Source: Schizophyllum amplum
Taxonomy: Eukaryota; Basidiomycota; Agaricomycetes; Agaricales; Schizophyllaceae
NCBI GenBank assembly: GCA_007026445.1
Contig: VDMD01000045.1
Span: 62,001 to 126,000 of the forward strand
Length of the DNA stretch: 64,000 nucleotides
Direction: 5' to 3'
The position numbers and the translations under genes are program-made. Below the pieces are notes generated by a model. That model saw only the letters and a list, made by a program, of their open reading frames with translations. It was not told the DNA's origin and did not search any database. Shown in pieces: positions 1 to 12,989 of the stretch; position 1 is the stretch's first letter; every line of letters begins with the position of its first letter.

Positions 1-2172
1 TCCCTCTCCTCGTTCCAGCAGACCCTTCGCAATCATCTCCGGCAGCCCGAACTGCGAAGAAGCCGACGCCTGTCTGCCATGACCGCCCGCCGTGTACGCC
101 GAAGGATTTGCTCCAGAATAAGAGTTTGTTTTCGGCCTCCCTTGCACGGGACGTCTTTGGCGTGGAGGTTCCGGCTGCGGAACGTCGCTTGGGATGCTCA
201 ACAGGTTCTTGTTCTGTGCGACCACGCTGAGGCCGGTCGCTGGCGTGGGAGCGGCCTGAAGCTCGATTGCCTGCTTGATGAGCAAGCTCGTGTGCAGGGC
301 TCCGTCCGCTAAGGTCATGATGGGCGGGCTGGGGTATCGCAGTAATGCAGTCAATTGACCGCTATAATCTGCGGGTATAACTAAAGATATGTGAGCTGCC
401 GGTGTCCACTATCATGAGCTACAACAAGCGTACGTTCGTTTCGTATCCGGATGAGCATGGCCACGCAGATCCATGGGGCCAGCTCCATAGTCGGGTCATA
501 AGCAAAGAGTCCATCCCATAATCGCATAGCATCGGACAAAGGAAATTCGCGAGTAAAAAGCATTCGCAGCCACCGACTGCGCGCTATACTATCAGTTACA
601 CGTCAAAGCATCGACGATAAACACGTACATTCCGTATATTTGCGGTTCGATCCCTGCAGATTGGATCTTGTTCCACAGCAAAGGGTCAACGGAGCGCACG
701 AGCGTATTTTGCATGCGATTGCACGACAGCACCACCGGGCTGACGTAGGGCTTGAGTTCGAGTTTCCCGTGCGTTGTCGTAGCGTGCGTCGGCCCGGCAG
801 GAGACAAGGGCAACGGTGGCTCTCGCCACTCGTACCACTGGGATGTGCCCCGCATGACGGCGTTGAAGAGCGCCCAGGCATCTGCCGCGATCCATGTCCT
901 TGAGCACATCTCGCGCAGCGGCGCGTCTTCGACAGTGGCGGGTTCGTCTTCAGATAGCGCGTCGTAGTCGACGGCATAGTAGAGCGGTGCAAGCAGCTCG
1001 TGCATGCCTGCGTGTGATGAGCCGCGTAGCAACATGGCGTATAGTCAGAGCGCACCTTGCCGATAGCCGATCTCAGGGTTGGTCGTGCAGTAAAGGAACA
1101 GTATGTCGGTCAGATGGGTTTGCACATCCGTATCGCGAAAAAAGTCGATTTCTGGAAACCTGGATGTAGTGAGATGGCGCGCGGTGGCGCATGATCATTC
1201 CGTGCGCGTACGTTCGTTCAACATCCTGCGCGATCGTCTTGCGAAGCTCCATGGACGCGAACCACTCTGTCCAGGGATTCTACAGTGTGTCAGCTTCACA
1301 GGCTAAGTGGATGATGAAGTGGACGCGCCTTATCGTGCAAGCTGAGGGGATTGTTCATTTGCAAGTTCTCCACCTTCCCTGTTCTGCGAAGGTCTGATGC
1401 CGCGCCACCGGGGACACTAAAGCCCTCTGCATAGCTGCCGTCTGGCGCCTTGAACTTCTCAAGCATGACGCGCACGAATTTCTGGCGCGACGAGCGGAGG
1501 CTGGCGATTGGCGGTGCGACCTCCAGGATCGCTGATGTGTCCAGAGGCTCTTCTTGGTGTAGCAGAAACAGCTATATAATACTGAGCATCGGAGCCACGC
1601 AGCAGATTCTGCAGCACACCTTCCAGGCTATACTCCTCCCTGGTACACATACTGGGTTCGGTTGTTCATAGTCGAACAACCGGTCAGCGATTGCGCTTTC
1701 TTGCAGCCTCGCAAGGCTTGCTTTCGCCTCGAATAAGCGCGCGTAGATTTTCCTGCTTCGCGTATCAGTTTATATTCTCGACGTAAGGCCGGCTTCTCAT
1801 TCACCTGAGAAGGGCCTGAGGCGCCCGCGTATGACTTCCATCCGTTACCGTCATTCGTCACCGTCCCTGTCAATGAACAAAGCCAAGTCCAAACGGGGTA
1901 AGTAAGGGTCTGAAGCACGTGCACCACTGCTTGGATCTGTAACAGAGCGTGACGCGCAATTCTGCCACTGGTTGACTCGAACCGCCGAACGGCGGCGAAC
2001 TGTCCGGCGCAATTATCAGGTTCATACACTACCTCAGAGTCAAGGAGTCCCTCCAAGGCCTACTCCAGCCGGGCACGACCGCCAACGAACCGTGCAGCTC
2101 GGATTCGGCTGGCACACCGGGCGGTCTCCGAACCACCTCGGACAGTACCGACGATCCAAACGATGGAGGCAT
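1..2172 (-). CDS. TBC-domain Rab GTPase-activating protein, TBC1D5-like (3' end off the window)
   Basis: Rab GAPs of this family stimulate GTP hydrolysis by Rab7-type GTPases in endosome/retromer traffic. Exons joined on the minus strand: 1620-1752, 1329-1571, 1212-1279, 1056-1159, 629-1007, 434-576 and 1-368. Across junctions the protein reads GRSIAWKLFLLHQEEPLDTS, NNPLSLHDKNPWTEWF, then FPEIDFF with RQGMHELLAPLYYAVDYD, LLFTREF-like residues, LWDGLFA and YSGQLTALLRYP, all in TBC order. The IxxDxxR arginine-finger segment appears altered or lies in a junction I did not resolve. The first exon is probably 2033-2172 (begins MPPSFGSSVL); the stretch 1753-2032 that joins it is not resolved. Introns are 48-65 nt. 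The one at 1280-1328 appears to start with GC rather than GT. The coding frame is still open at base 1, so the C-terminus is missing. Family assignment is confident, N-terminus is not. Confidence 0.85.
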
Positions 2173-2914
2173 GATAACTATTCTGCGCACAGCCTGGCGG
2201 CTGACTCGACACGAACCGAACAACGTGAAAGCAGCCTCGTCGTGTTCCATTGAGGTCTCTGCGCAGCAGCGTCAACACGGTCGCAAAACACCGCCATCGG
2301 AGTTCATTCATACTAATGGCTGCTCTCGCGCGAGACCAACTGATAGTAGCAACTTGAATTATTGTTGTATAGGACGCTTGATCATCCGAATTCTTACCAT
2401 CACTCGTTCTCGTTGTAGTACTTACCCGTCGGATGAACGCCCGCTACCATTTCAATGCTTCACAGTGCGCAGCTCATACAAGCTGCTGAAGCTTGGCTGA
2501 AGCTATGCAAGCCCGTATGGTGCCACGACAAAGGGCCAATCTCGATCCAACCTTTTCCCCGGATACGATGTCCGTTACGCCGATTGATAGGCGACTGAGA
2601 TGCGTCCCCCGATATTTGCTGCGATGCACATATCCGTACACAAAGGCGCGAGACTGTCGGGACTGCGAAATCTCCCTGTTCTGATTCCCGGATATGCTTA
2701 GGAAGATATACACAATTCATACAGGGTACAAGTAGTATAGGCAAGTACTGTGGCGCGCACGCAGCAAAGGTAGGGTAGCGATAAAATACAAAGGATCACA
2801 CACGAATTACAAGAAAAGATAAGCTACGCGCCCGAGCAAAAACAAGAGATCCACCAAAGTATACATAGATCATAGAAACCAATGCGCTGTCTGGTGCATG
2901 CCCCCGAAAGCCCA
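2173..2914. other. Intergenic, no gene seen
   Basis: About 740 bp between the TBC gene start and the end of the Zn2Cys6 gene. Only short frames without recognisable motifs are present. It should hold the promoter of the TBC gene and the 3' end of the transcription-factor gene. Confidence 0.5.
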
Positions 2915-5792
2915 CTACTTCCAAGCTTGGACTGCCGCACCGTAAGACCACGACGTCGCAGCTTGCGAATCGGACAGCGCCCAGTCACTCGACCAGGCCA
3001 TGCCCGTGGTAGCGGGGAGCTCTGGAGCGAACTGAGCCACAGGCTGCTGCGTCACTGTGCGAAGAAAGTGATTCATGCTGAAATCCATGTCAGGGTCGCC
3101 GCTCTGCCGGTACACAGCGCTTGGGCTGGGGGAGACATCACCGCCAGAAGACGACAAGCTAGACGCCGGGGACATGTTATGGCCCACGTCGGGCCAGATG
3201 TAGTGGTTGGGAGGAGTATGTAGTCGCTCTTCGCCTCGCTGCGCGTACATCGTCCCCTTTGGGGAGTCACTGCCTGACCTGGACGACCTGTCGTTCTCGC
3301 TACTGCGGAGGTGGCGCTTTTCCAGCAGGTTCTCGAGGAAGCGCGAGTACAGCGCTGGCGTATGCCGTTCGTCGAGTGCCACGTCCTTAGACCCGAGAAC
3401 GTCGATGAGTCGGTTAACAAGGGACGCTATATGGCGTTGCTGGCCGTCATCGAGCAAGGAGCGGAATTTGGGGCGGAGGAGCTGACATCAAGGTCAGCAG
3501 AAGAAGCGTCCAAGTGGGGAATTAGCGCACATTGACCAGGAAGGCGGCAGCATAGGCGACGTATAGGAACTGATCTTCCACTGCGTAGCGCAACAAGCCC
3601 GTGTAGTACAGATCATCCAGCAAGGTTTCGATGACGGTCTTGGCCGCGTCGTATGCCTTCTTGAAGATTTCGCAGTCACGTGTCAACCCAGGACCGCCTT
3701 TCTTCATCGATTGCCTCAGGCCAGCAGCCAGCAGCGTTAGACGCAAGTACGAGACCATTCTGAGTCGAACGTCAGCAAAGAGCCTTCGACATAAAAGCAG
3801 TCATCTTACAGGGGTGTCAAGTGCGTCCTATATCGACACGCAGGATGCGCTGTTGTCTGGTGAGCATGATGTACTGGAACGGGACAAAAAACTTGCGGTT
3901 CAGGGTGAGCTGCTGCTCGTATATCTGTTGCCAAGAGTACATCTCTCGGGCCATGCGATCTGTGTGCTCGCAGATAGAAGCCAGAGTATCATCCTTCTAG
4001 CAGCAAGTCAACGTTCATTGATCTGAATGGAGGCGGCGCTCTCACTCACCTTCGCGATTTGCCATTGCCGTAGACGAAGAATTGAGCCAACGTAGCCGCA
4101 CAAATGAATGTCAAAAGGCGTGTTCAAAGGCGATGTCTGATACCAGGTCGTCGAGGTCCTCGCCAAAAAGTCGGCCGGCGTGATCATGGCAGGTTTCCCG
4201 AGTTGCACGGCGTGCGCGCCGTCGACGCAATAGCAGTGCAGCCACACCCTGGTTCGATTGAGCTGCTCGCGCATGGGGAGCTCCGGTGACGACGGGCGAT
4301 CTAGTCCGAGCTCCTGCGCCATCCTGAATGATGTTCAATACGATAGGACAGCTGCAGAGACAGTGTTTACACACCTGACAGCGACGCCCAGAAACATCCA
4401 GCTACGGTCATCGGCAAAGTTCTACCGTTGGGTCAGAGTCATTGCGCGGAGCCGGGTACTAGCAGCCAACATACCCTTTTCGGCATTGGGTACGTGCCCA
4501 AAAGAAGATAAGCTAATACGAGGTGAGCAGGGCAAACAGCGACATGCAGATGAGCGCACCTTGACACGCGTCGACGCTCTTGAAACCGTCCACCAAAGCC
4601 TTCCCAGCCGCGGTACGAGCGAAGGTCATGGCCAGCTCATAAATGTGTCTCCGCGAGTCGTCATATCTGCAAGCAAGTCCGCAAACTATGGACAGTCAGG
4701 ATGGGCGACGGAGGCATGGACTATGCTACTCACTGACGGTGAAGAGGAACTACACCCGCTGTCAACGACGTCCAAAAACAGCGGAAAGTACCGATACTCA
4801 CTGGACAAGTCCATATCAAGTTCCCAGGGGTGTGCAGCTCGGGGTCCAGAATGGAGAAGTAGGGGTTGATTCGTTCGAAGAAGCTAATCAACAGTGAGAA
4901 CGACCCTGCGCTTATTGAGGGGCGAAACCTACACATGAAAAAGTTCCTTCACATCCTGTGGATAGAGTTCACAATATCGGACGACGTCAGGTGCCCTGTG
5001 AATATTATTCGTACCGCCTGCATGGTGGGCGTCAGATGCTGAAGAAGCCTCGGATCACCGCCGCGCGGCGCACCATGTGCGAAGTACGACAGACAAGCCA
5101 TCTCGGCGGCGCCTTCGTCTCCTGTTGGCACCCATCTCGGACGTCGCGACCGTGCCTCGAAAGGAGTGAGGCCTGGCAGCGCGTGAGTACAAGGACCATA
5201 TCAAAGCGCATGTCGTACCTGTGGAGTGAGAGAGGCTGTGGCGTAGGTCCGGCTGCGGCCCAGTCATCCATTCGCGTATCCTGCCATCCTCGCGGATGCG
5301 ATCGAATTGGAGGAGCAGGCCCTGTATTTCCATGTCCTGATCTTGTGCGCGTTGGATCAGCTCTTCGTGAGTGCTAAAGAAACGTCAGAAAGGCATTGAG
5401 CCAATCAACATTGGATGACTGACGGCGCAGGTTTGCGCTTCTTGCGAGTGCGAGACATGCATTCATAGCCTCCCGCGATGCATCTCTGACAAGCAGAGGC
5501 GCCAGCCCCGAATTCGCAGCGAACCTAGCAGGGTAAGCACACATATAGTAACAGGTTTCAAGTCAACGACGTACTTTGAGGGACTTGCAGTGTACGCATG
5601 CGCCCGAGCTGCACGATGGTCAGGCTAACGGAAGAGGCTGCTCGCTCCACACAAGGTCACGAACGCTTTGGTGCCAACACGCGATCGACCATAGGACTTG
5701 ATTATAGGCTTCACGTCCTCCTCCTCCGTGTAGTCCGAGTCCGCCAGCTTGAATGCTCTTGCATGGGATGTGTCCATGACGGCGGAAGGCAT
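2915..5792 (-). CDS. Zn2Cys6 fungal transcription factor
   Basis: Sequence-specific nuclear regulator. The first exon starts at 5792 (MPSAVMDTSHARAF, acidic TEEED stretch). A second in-frame ATG lies at 5777. After an intron the zinc cluster reads SGACVHCKSLKVRCEFGAG followed by SACQRCIAGGYEC, which gives six cysteines in C-x2-C-x6-C...C-x2-C-x6-C order, then a basic RTRKKRKPAPS linker. Downstream exons carry a short coiled segment (MEIQGLLLQFDRIREDGRIR, about 5270-5333), then the fungal transcription-factor middle homology region (FFERINPYFSILDPELH near 4850; GKPAMITPADFLARTS near 4170). The last exon, ending at 2915, encodes a Ser-rich tail. At least eight exons; not every splice site was fixed. 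The regulated pathway cannot be told from sequence. The cluster resembles those of basidiomycete regulators of unknown role. Confidence 0.85.
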
Positions 5793-5921
5793 AGGGAGCG
5801 GTGGTCCTTGCAGTCGGAGCTAGGCTGCCCTGCAAAGGGGAGGAGGCAAGAGAGGCCAGTCCGACGATGACCGGGCATATGGGTAATGAACATGGATGAT
5901 AGACACCGCAATATAAGGTTC

Positions 5922-6056
5922 CTGTGAGCGCTCAATCAAGAAGAGCGCACGGGCCACTCACCAGTGAGGGTCCGACAGTCAGAGGGGGAGGGTCAACGAG
6001 CCGCACAAGTAGTGGGATATCCGCGAAGCAGACGCTTGAACACAGGTGTTTATATA
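5922..6056 (-). promoter_or_regulatory. TATA box and probable 5'UTR intron of the Zn2Cys6 gene
   Basis: On the minus strand TATATAAA lies at 6049-6056. Downstream of it, CACTG|GTGAGT and TCACAG|GAACC delimit a possible 40-nt intron (5922-5961) within the leader, before the ATG at 5792. The leader between them is pyrimidine-rich, as in fungal core promoters. The intron is somewhat short for this genome. Confidence 0.45.
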
Positions 6057-6059
6057 CAT

Positions 6060-9000
6060 ATGCGAAGCTAGACGGAGGCAAGCTGCCGCTGACATGCCGA
6101 GGGGAGGCAGACGCCCAAGGGCCGCTCAGCACGGTGCTGCGACATGAGATCTTGATTGATATCGGTGATGGACGAGGGAAGCTGTACGGCATGTAGGCCC
6201 GTCTGCCCGACTTGTTAGTTGTTACGGAACCTGCATATGACCGAATGGGAAGACCGACTCGAATTGATACCGGGTTGTCATTGTAGCAGATTGTCCGGGA
6301 TTGGATGATTCCCAGCGCCTACAGAAAGTTTGGCGCCCATTGCGTTCGCGCAGCTGGCAGTCAGTGCCCCGCTTGTGCGCGCGAGAAGCTGTGTTCCATT
6401 CAGTGTCACTCCTTCTGGTTGCGGCTCACCTGCACCAAAGCACCTTGCGAAATTGCCCACACTCACGACTCCCGCCATCGGCGGTGAGAATGAATTCAGA
6501 ACCTAGGCCATCACAACACATCGTGACTGAAGTCATAGCTGTGCGATTATCACGGTCAGCGCACGGGCCAGGCAAAGAAGTGACACGTTACCCTGGGCAT
6601 GCTAGATAAATCCGTCAATAAAGTACATGGCTCTCAGCGAGGGGGGGGTCCGCTCATGTGTGACTTTGCCCAGCGATATGGTGCGAGAGGAAAGGGACGC
6701 AGGGAACGGTTTAACGGAACCAGATTGCGTGACCGATCTACTCATCAATCGGGGCGCACGCGGGCGACAGAACGTGGGTACATCCGGCGGCAAATTGCCC
6801 GAGTCACGTCGACGAAGTTTAAGTTGAACTTTGGCTGCTGTCGTTGCAAATCCTCGCCGGGTCGTTATGCGATTCGGAATTTCCCTATAGTTCTGCTGGT
6901 CATCGGATGGGACATAACAGTCGAATCCGGAGCAACATACTCGACTCGCAGTTGCCGCGTCAACTTCGTCTGTATGGGAGGCGCTCTAGAGGGCAAGCAG
7001 TTGATCGCCCTATAAATGCCGCTCAACCTGGAATCAGTAAGATGTTCAATAGCTTCGACCAAACTTGCAATCGTGACTTGACGCTAGCACTGACTTGTCT
7101 TGCCGCCCCACACGTCGACGACAGACTCAGATGTTGCATCGTCGCGTCTAGTCCTGTGACAGATCAGCGGCTCTCCACAGAAGACGGGTGGTTAGGATAG
7201 TGTGAACCCAGCACATATCGTTTGAAGCGCCGTCCGATATCTCCATAGGAGAGCAATTCACTCACTGAGTTCGATATTTTCCTATCTCGATATCAGATGA
7301 GGGAGCGTCACTGAAGCGCAGAAGGCGATGTTCTGGGAAGTTGAAAAGTGGTGGCGATGGGAAGGCCTTCGCTGGACATCCGGAGATACGGTCGGATGCA
7401 TGTCCCACCACCATAGGCGTTCCCATCTGGCTTGCATTGCTGACGAACGCCCCCGAATGGCATGGATGTTGACGTTGAGTAGTGATGCAACGTCACCCCG
7501 CTTGTGGCAGCACAATATTGTCGTGCTAAGTTGCAGATCACTATGTTTAGTGGTACCAACGGGTTACTGATCCGTAGCAGTACAGACTACCGCTCACTCT
7601 CAATCATCGCCACGGACGGACCACGAGATTCGCATGTTTGCTGCTGCCGGAGACAGATTAGAAGTGAATTTCTTCATAGAGTTGCTCACGGTGCGCACCA
7701 GACATACAAATGCACTTAAGAAAGGGTGCCCGTAGTGCGAGGAGGCTCCCATGGCTAGTGGAAGAACGCTCGGCAGAAGGGCGCATATAAATGCGACGCG
7801 CAGAGTGTCCAGGTATCCTTCGTCCCAGGGCAAATATATCTCAACAGCGAAGTGCATCGGCAGCTTGAAGTGAAGCTGAGTAGAACACAGGATAGCCTGC
7901 CAAGACTCGTCGTTCGGTATGCCGGGGCAAAATCCATCTGTCAAGCGAAAGACCAGAATCAACAATAGCATGTACGCGGACAGCGTGTGGGTCTACCTGT
8001 TGACTTGTGTGATCGACGGTGACGCCAGTAGTGCCGGAGACAAGTAGGGGACACGTAGCAATGCAAGCCATTGACCAGCGCTTATACATCGAGTTGGCGT
8101 CTATTGAGATGTGGCTCAGTCGCGAATGTCCCAATGATTGCCACGACGAGGAGACGAATCACCTCAATCCGCCACTACTGTACCAATTGGCACACGAATC
8201 TCGGCCACCGACTCGGCTGACATGCAACTTCGTGGTTCCTGACACAGAACAGCACAGCGAACGAAGTGAGTACGCAACTCGCCGCGGCGCGTCTCTTGCG
8301 ATTCCAGAATTCCTGACGCATTTGCGGCCGAGAAAAATATTCTCAAATCGCAACAGCACATGCTCCCAGATACGGCCTGAGGGATTGGTAGCAAATCAAG
8401 ACCATGTCCGCGGCGCTCGACATTGCTTGGAGACCGACGGCAACATCCGGCAGAACTGACGCATGGGCGACAATAGGCAATCGGGCTGCAGTCGTCAGTA
8501 TCTAGATATGATCTATCAGCCAGGTCCCAGTATGCCGAAGCTAATGTTGCGCACCCGCGTTGCTTCTGACCCCTTCTGGCCCCCGTGGTCTCCTCCGTGT
8601 GTGCCCGTCCGGCGAAAGCCGTTGCGCGTGGGTAAGGCGCTAAGGTCGGATGAGAAGCGACATGGATTGACCACTATTCTGGATGGCCAGGCGCCCACCC
8701 CCGTCTGTGAGCGATGCTTCACCCTAGAAAGCCTTCTTCATGTTCTGGTGATAGATGGGCAGGCCGATGTGCGCGGCATGAATTTGAAGGGTCGCCGTCT
8801 GCAGGCAGCACACTTTTATCGCGAGAATAGCTGGAGCGGCCAAGCCTGGTACAGTCATTCATACGAAAAGCCAACAGGGAGGTCAACTCGTCGCAGCTAT
8901 ATTGGTCGGCATAACAGAGCAGCTCTCGGGAAAGCCTCCCCTGAGTCCTGACCCGTGACCCAAGCTTCGTGTTGGCACCTGGACGCAGGGTAAGCCAAAA

Positions 9001-9944
9001 CTGTCCATAAATAAGCAGGAACAGTACTGTACACACCGATGGGCGCTGACGATGAGCTGTAGGCTTCCAGTGGAATCTGACATATTGAGGATCGAGCCGA
9101 GGTCCCGAGGCTCAGTAGTCAGTCTGCGTGCCAGGACGAAGGTGTTGTATACGCGATCACTGACTTCATCGAATCTGGGTCAAGGATAGGCCCTCATCTC
9201 TGGCGACATGAGTCGGCCCTGTATCCGCCAGTCTTTACAGAGCATGCAATGTAATTATAAGCCTGATGACGGTTCGGCGCGCAGGCGTAGAACTCACCTC
9301 ACTATTGATGGCTTTGGGTACGCGGGGACAAGGATCAGTGCCGTCTCACAGCTTCAGGATCCCGCAAAGGAGCTTGTGATAGGGATACTGGGGCCTTACA
9401 GACGAAGATAGGTCCTTAGGTGAGCCTTCGCGCTACTGGAGCTGGGCGTCGTCGAGCGGGTGTTCCAGCGCCCAGGGATGAGAAGAACGGACCAGTACGC
9501 GCTCTTAGCAGAGTGGTGGAGTACCAGAGCCACCCCGGAGCTCGCTCATCCAGCCATAAAGTTGGCGACATGTCGGTCTTGTGACGGGATACTTCCTACA
9601 GTTTTTGAGTCCGCAAGGTGTTCTGAGTCGGTCCGATGCTTGTGAGGCCAAAACTCGAGCGTTACAGTGCGAGTCACTCTTCATGCTCAATGTTGTGGTG
9701 GTCTTCGTGCCACCCATTGAACAGCAGGCGACCATCCAGGCGGAGGGGGCTCGCTGCTGAGGACAAACGTTGTGTTTGCTGTTGTTGCAGATGGCCGTCG
9801 CTGTTCGACCGTGACCAACCGTCACGCGCCGCCCGAAACCACAGCTGATCGATTCGCACAGCGCGCTCCCAACATCACCGCCGACGACGGCCAAACGCTT
9901 TCCACATCGTCGTTGGCATTGTCGAAGCTGTTGTACGACCCATC
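6060..9944. other. About 3.9 kb without a supportable gene
   Basis: Frames here are short, unrelated in phase, and none shows a family motif or a convincing exon chain. A few hydrophobic stretches occur on the minus strand (about 7740-7970, 8360-8440 and 8960-9036) and could be remnants of a membrane-protein gene, but I could not connect them with splice sites. No long terminal repeats, transposase or reverse-transcriptase motifs were seen. Confidence 0.5.
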
Positions 9945-12420
9945 ATGAAGAGTCTCAAGAAGTTTTCCGTGCGTCGAATCCCGTCAATCTTCGTCCAGAC
10001 AGACCACTGACATGCTGCCTATATCCAGCTCAAAAAGACCTCCCAGGATTCGACGGGTTCGAAGAGCAAGGAGTCCAAGTCATCGTCTTCGTCGTCGTAC
10101 AATAGCTCCGCGTCTTCCGCCGCAAACGCGGCTCCGCCTCCCCCGCCCAAGCCGCTTCCGCAGCCTGGTGCGAATGGCACGAATGTCGGTGCTGGACACT
10201 CGTTATCCTCCGCCTCATCCACCGCATCGTCGGCGCGTTCCGGCTCTCCTGCCAGCGCATCTTCCATTGGTAGCGGGCGCCACGCAGGCGACGGTTCTGC
10301 AGCCCCTCCTATAGTGGTCGTTAGCCCTGATGCAGCCGGAGACGGCCATCGCCTTGGTGTTGGCGGCAAGGACGCGGCCGGCCCCGGAGGCGCTGCGACA
10401 CCTCCGCGTAACACAACCCTGAACCGTCTTCGCGCCGGACCTAAGGACACGATCCCCATTGTGGGCAAGCCACCGAGGAAGCAAAGGAGCAGTCGGTTTG
10501 TCGTCACGGAGAAGGTTGAGATTGAGCGCCTTCCCGCCTTTGCTGGTGCGTATCTAGCATACTTCTTCGACCAATGCATCGCTCACGGCGTCGTAGAAAC
10601 ACCGCCAAACGAACGCCCAAGCTTGTTCGTTAGGAAGCTTCACCAGTGTCGGGTGCTTTTCGACTTCAATGACGCTAGTGCCGAGCTTCGTGGCAAGCAG
10701 ATCAAGGCTCAAACCCTTCACGAGATGCTGGAGTACATCACCACCCAGCGTGGTGTTATCACGGAGAACGTATACCCAGAGGTGGTCAATATGGTGCGTT
10801 CGTCGCTTCAGATCGTCCGTCCGCTACATATACGGCTTTCAGTTTGCTACCAACCTCTTCCGCTCCATACCCCCGCCGGTGAATCCCACTGGCGATGCTT
10901 TCGACCCTGAAGAAGACGAACCTGTCCTGGAGCTTGCCTGGCCGCATCTCCAGATCGTCTATGAATTCTTCCTGCGTTTCGTCGAGAGCCCCGACTTCAA
11001 CACGAATATGGCCAAGCGCTACATCGACCAATCTTTTGTCCTCAATCTCCTGGAGCTCTTCGACTCAGAAGACCCTCGCGAGCGCGACTTCCTCAAGACT
11101 ACCCTTCATCGTATCTATGGCAAGTTCCTCAACCTGCGCGCCTTCATTCGCCGGTCTATCAACAACGTCTTCTTCCACTTCGTATACGAGACCGAGCGTC
11201 ACAACGGCGTCGCGGAACTGCTCGAGATCCTCGGCTCGATCATTAACGGCTTCGCGTTGCCGCTCAAGGAAGAGCACAAGATCTTCCTGACGCGAGTGCT
11301 CATCCCGCTACACAAGGTCAAGTCGCTGTCCCTGTATCATCCGCAGCTGGCCTACTGTGTGGTGCAATTCTTGGAGAAGGACCCGGGCCTAGCGGAAGAG
11401 GTCATGGTCGGCTTGTTGAAGTACTGGCCGAAGGTGAACTCGCCGAAGGAGGTCATGTTCTTGAACGAGGTGGAGGAGGTCCTCGACGTCACAGATCCTG
11501 CGGAGTTCCAGAAGATCCAGGTCCCGCTGTTCACGCAACTTGCCCGGTGCATCAACAGCCAGCACTTCCAGGTGGCTGAGCGGGCGCTCCTTTACTGGAA
11601 CAACGAGTACGTCGTGAACCTCATGAGCGACAACCTTCCTGTGGTTCTGCCCATCGTATTCCCGGCGTTGTACACAAACTCGAGAAGCCATTGGAACAGG
11701 TGTGTTTCTAGGCGTCTACATAGGCGTCGCCAACATTAACAATGCCCAGGACCATTCACGGGATGGTATACAACGCCCTTCGCCTCTTCATGGAGATCAA
11801 TCCGGAACTGTTCGACGAATCGATGCGCCAGTATCGCCAGAAGAAGATCGAGTGAGTCGTATACAGTCGAGGAGGCGATGTCCGTGTCTGACGTCGAATC
11901 CTGCGTCATAGGGAACAACGCGCCGCCGTATCCCGGTATGAGGCATGGCAGAAGCTGCGCGAAATTGCCATCCAGAATGCGCCGGGAGGCCAACTGCCCG
12001 CCGGGTACAAGGAGATCCCGCACCCCCCTCCACCGCCGCCTCCTGTCGTCGAGGACCAGGACATCATGGAGCTCTCGATGGAGTTGAATGCTGCGACCAT
12101 TGACGACGTGTCTGACCTGGACGAGTCAGGGATGGAGCGCATACCGACGGCGGACCCTGGGCTCGAGGTAGAAACGCGCGTTTCTTCGGGCGCTCAGCAC
12201 TGACCGCGACGTCCGTCACAGGGTCAGGTACCCGACAGTCCGGGACTCGGCGGTGCCAACCAGCATGTGCGGAGGCGAAGCGTACTCCCAGGTTCGTCAC
12301 CTGTTCTTCAGCCTGACTCTTCCAGAGCTTACTATTGTGGCAGTTGATCCGACTGTGATTAGGGATCTGCAGGCTCATCGGAGCCTTGACGATACTGTGC
12401 CTTCGCGTGAGGGCCATTAA
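9945..12420 (+). CDS. PP2A regulatory subunit B56 (B' family)
   Basis: B56 subunits direct protein phosphatase 2A to substrates in cell-cycle and stress control (yeast Rts1, fission yeast Par1). Eight exons: 9945-9968, 10029-10545, 10597-10793, 10843-11699, 11750-11851, 11912-12167, 12222-12291 and 12344-12420, giving 699 residues. The N-terminal third is a Ser/Ala/Pro-rich low-complexity region. The HEAT-like B56 core then reads [79 protein letters not shown] and [19 protein letters not shown]. The C-terminal tail ends [20 protein letters not shown]. Every junction keeps frame and core motifs run across the junctions. The last intron (12292-12343) was chosen over a 34-nt alternative that ends at an earlier AG. 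The start codon begins MKSLKKFS directly before the first intron. Confidence 0.95.
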
Positions 12421-12989
12421 CTGAGTTGAGCGCTTCGTGTATTTTGTATGCGTCAGACGTGAATCGTACATCCAGTGCATAGGTATACATATATCCTTTT
12501 TATACATACTCGGCTGAAAGAGTACATATTTGTTTCTCTGTGGTCGTGTCTCGCTATCGTCTACTGGCTTGCTGGATTGCAAACGCGCTCTGACGTCTTT
12601 CGCTAGTAGAACATCACATTCCTTGACTTTTCTGCCTTCCGTCTACGTGTAGCGCACACTGCTCAGCTCGTTCCTTAGAATATATCCTATCAACGCTAAA
12701 TCGAACCTCATGCAACCGTCGAGAGCGCAGACGAACGGCCTCGAACAGAGACGAAGGACGGTGAAGGGCATGGAAAAGACAAACGGTTGCCGAAAACGGA
12801 AAAACGAACTGCATTGACGTGATGCCCACGTGACCACGCGCCGAATCTTCTTTAACCTTCTTTACTGTTCTGGGAGGTCGATTGTAGTATAAAGGACGGG
12901 CGAAAAATGGTGGCCGCCATAATTCGCATCCTTACCTTCGACCACCACTACTTGCTTTGCGATCTTCCCATCGCGCTTCACAACTCACA
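12421..12989 (+). promoter_or_regulatory. Hsp70 promoter: step-type heat-shock element and TATA box
   Basis: At 12843-12850 GAAtcTTC forms an inverted HSF site. TTC triplets then recur at 12848, 12858 and 12868, each 10 bp apart, and the last is followed by tgGGA. This is the step arrangement known to bind heat-shock factor in yeast. A TATA box (TATAAA, 12888-12893) sits 97 nt before the ATG. The rest of the interval shows no gene. Confidence 0.7.

Noticed and set aside
643..652. GGTTCGATCC, resembling a tRNA T-loop
   Set aside because: It lies inside a TBC-domain exon and no matching acceptor or anticodon arms are present.
12292..12325. 34-nt intron at the end of the B56 gene
   Set aside because: Too short for this genome; the next AG gives a 52-nt intron and the coherent tail [17 protein letters not shown].
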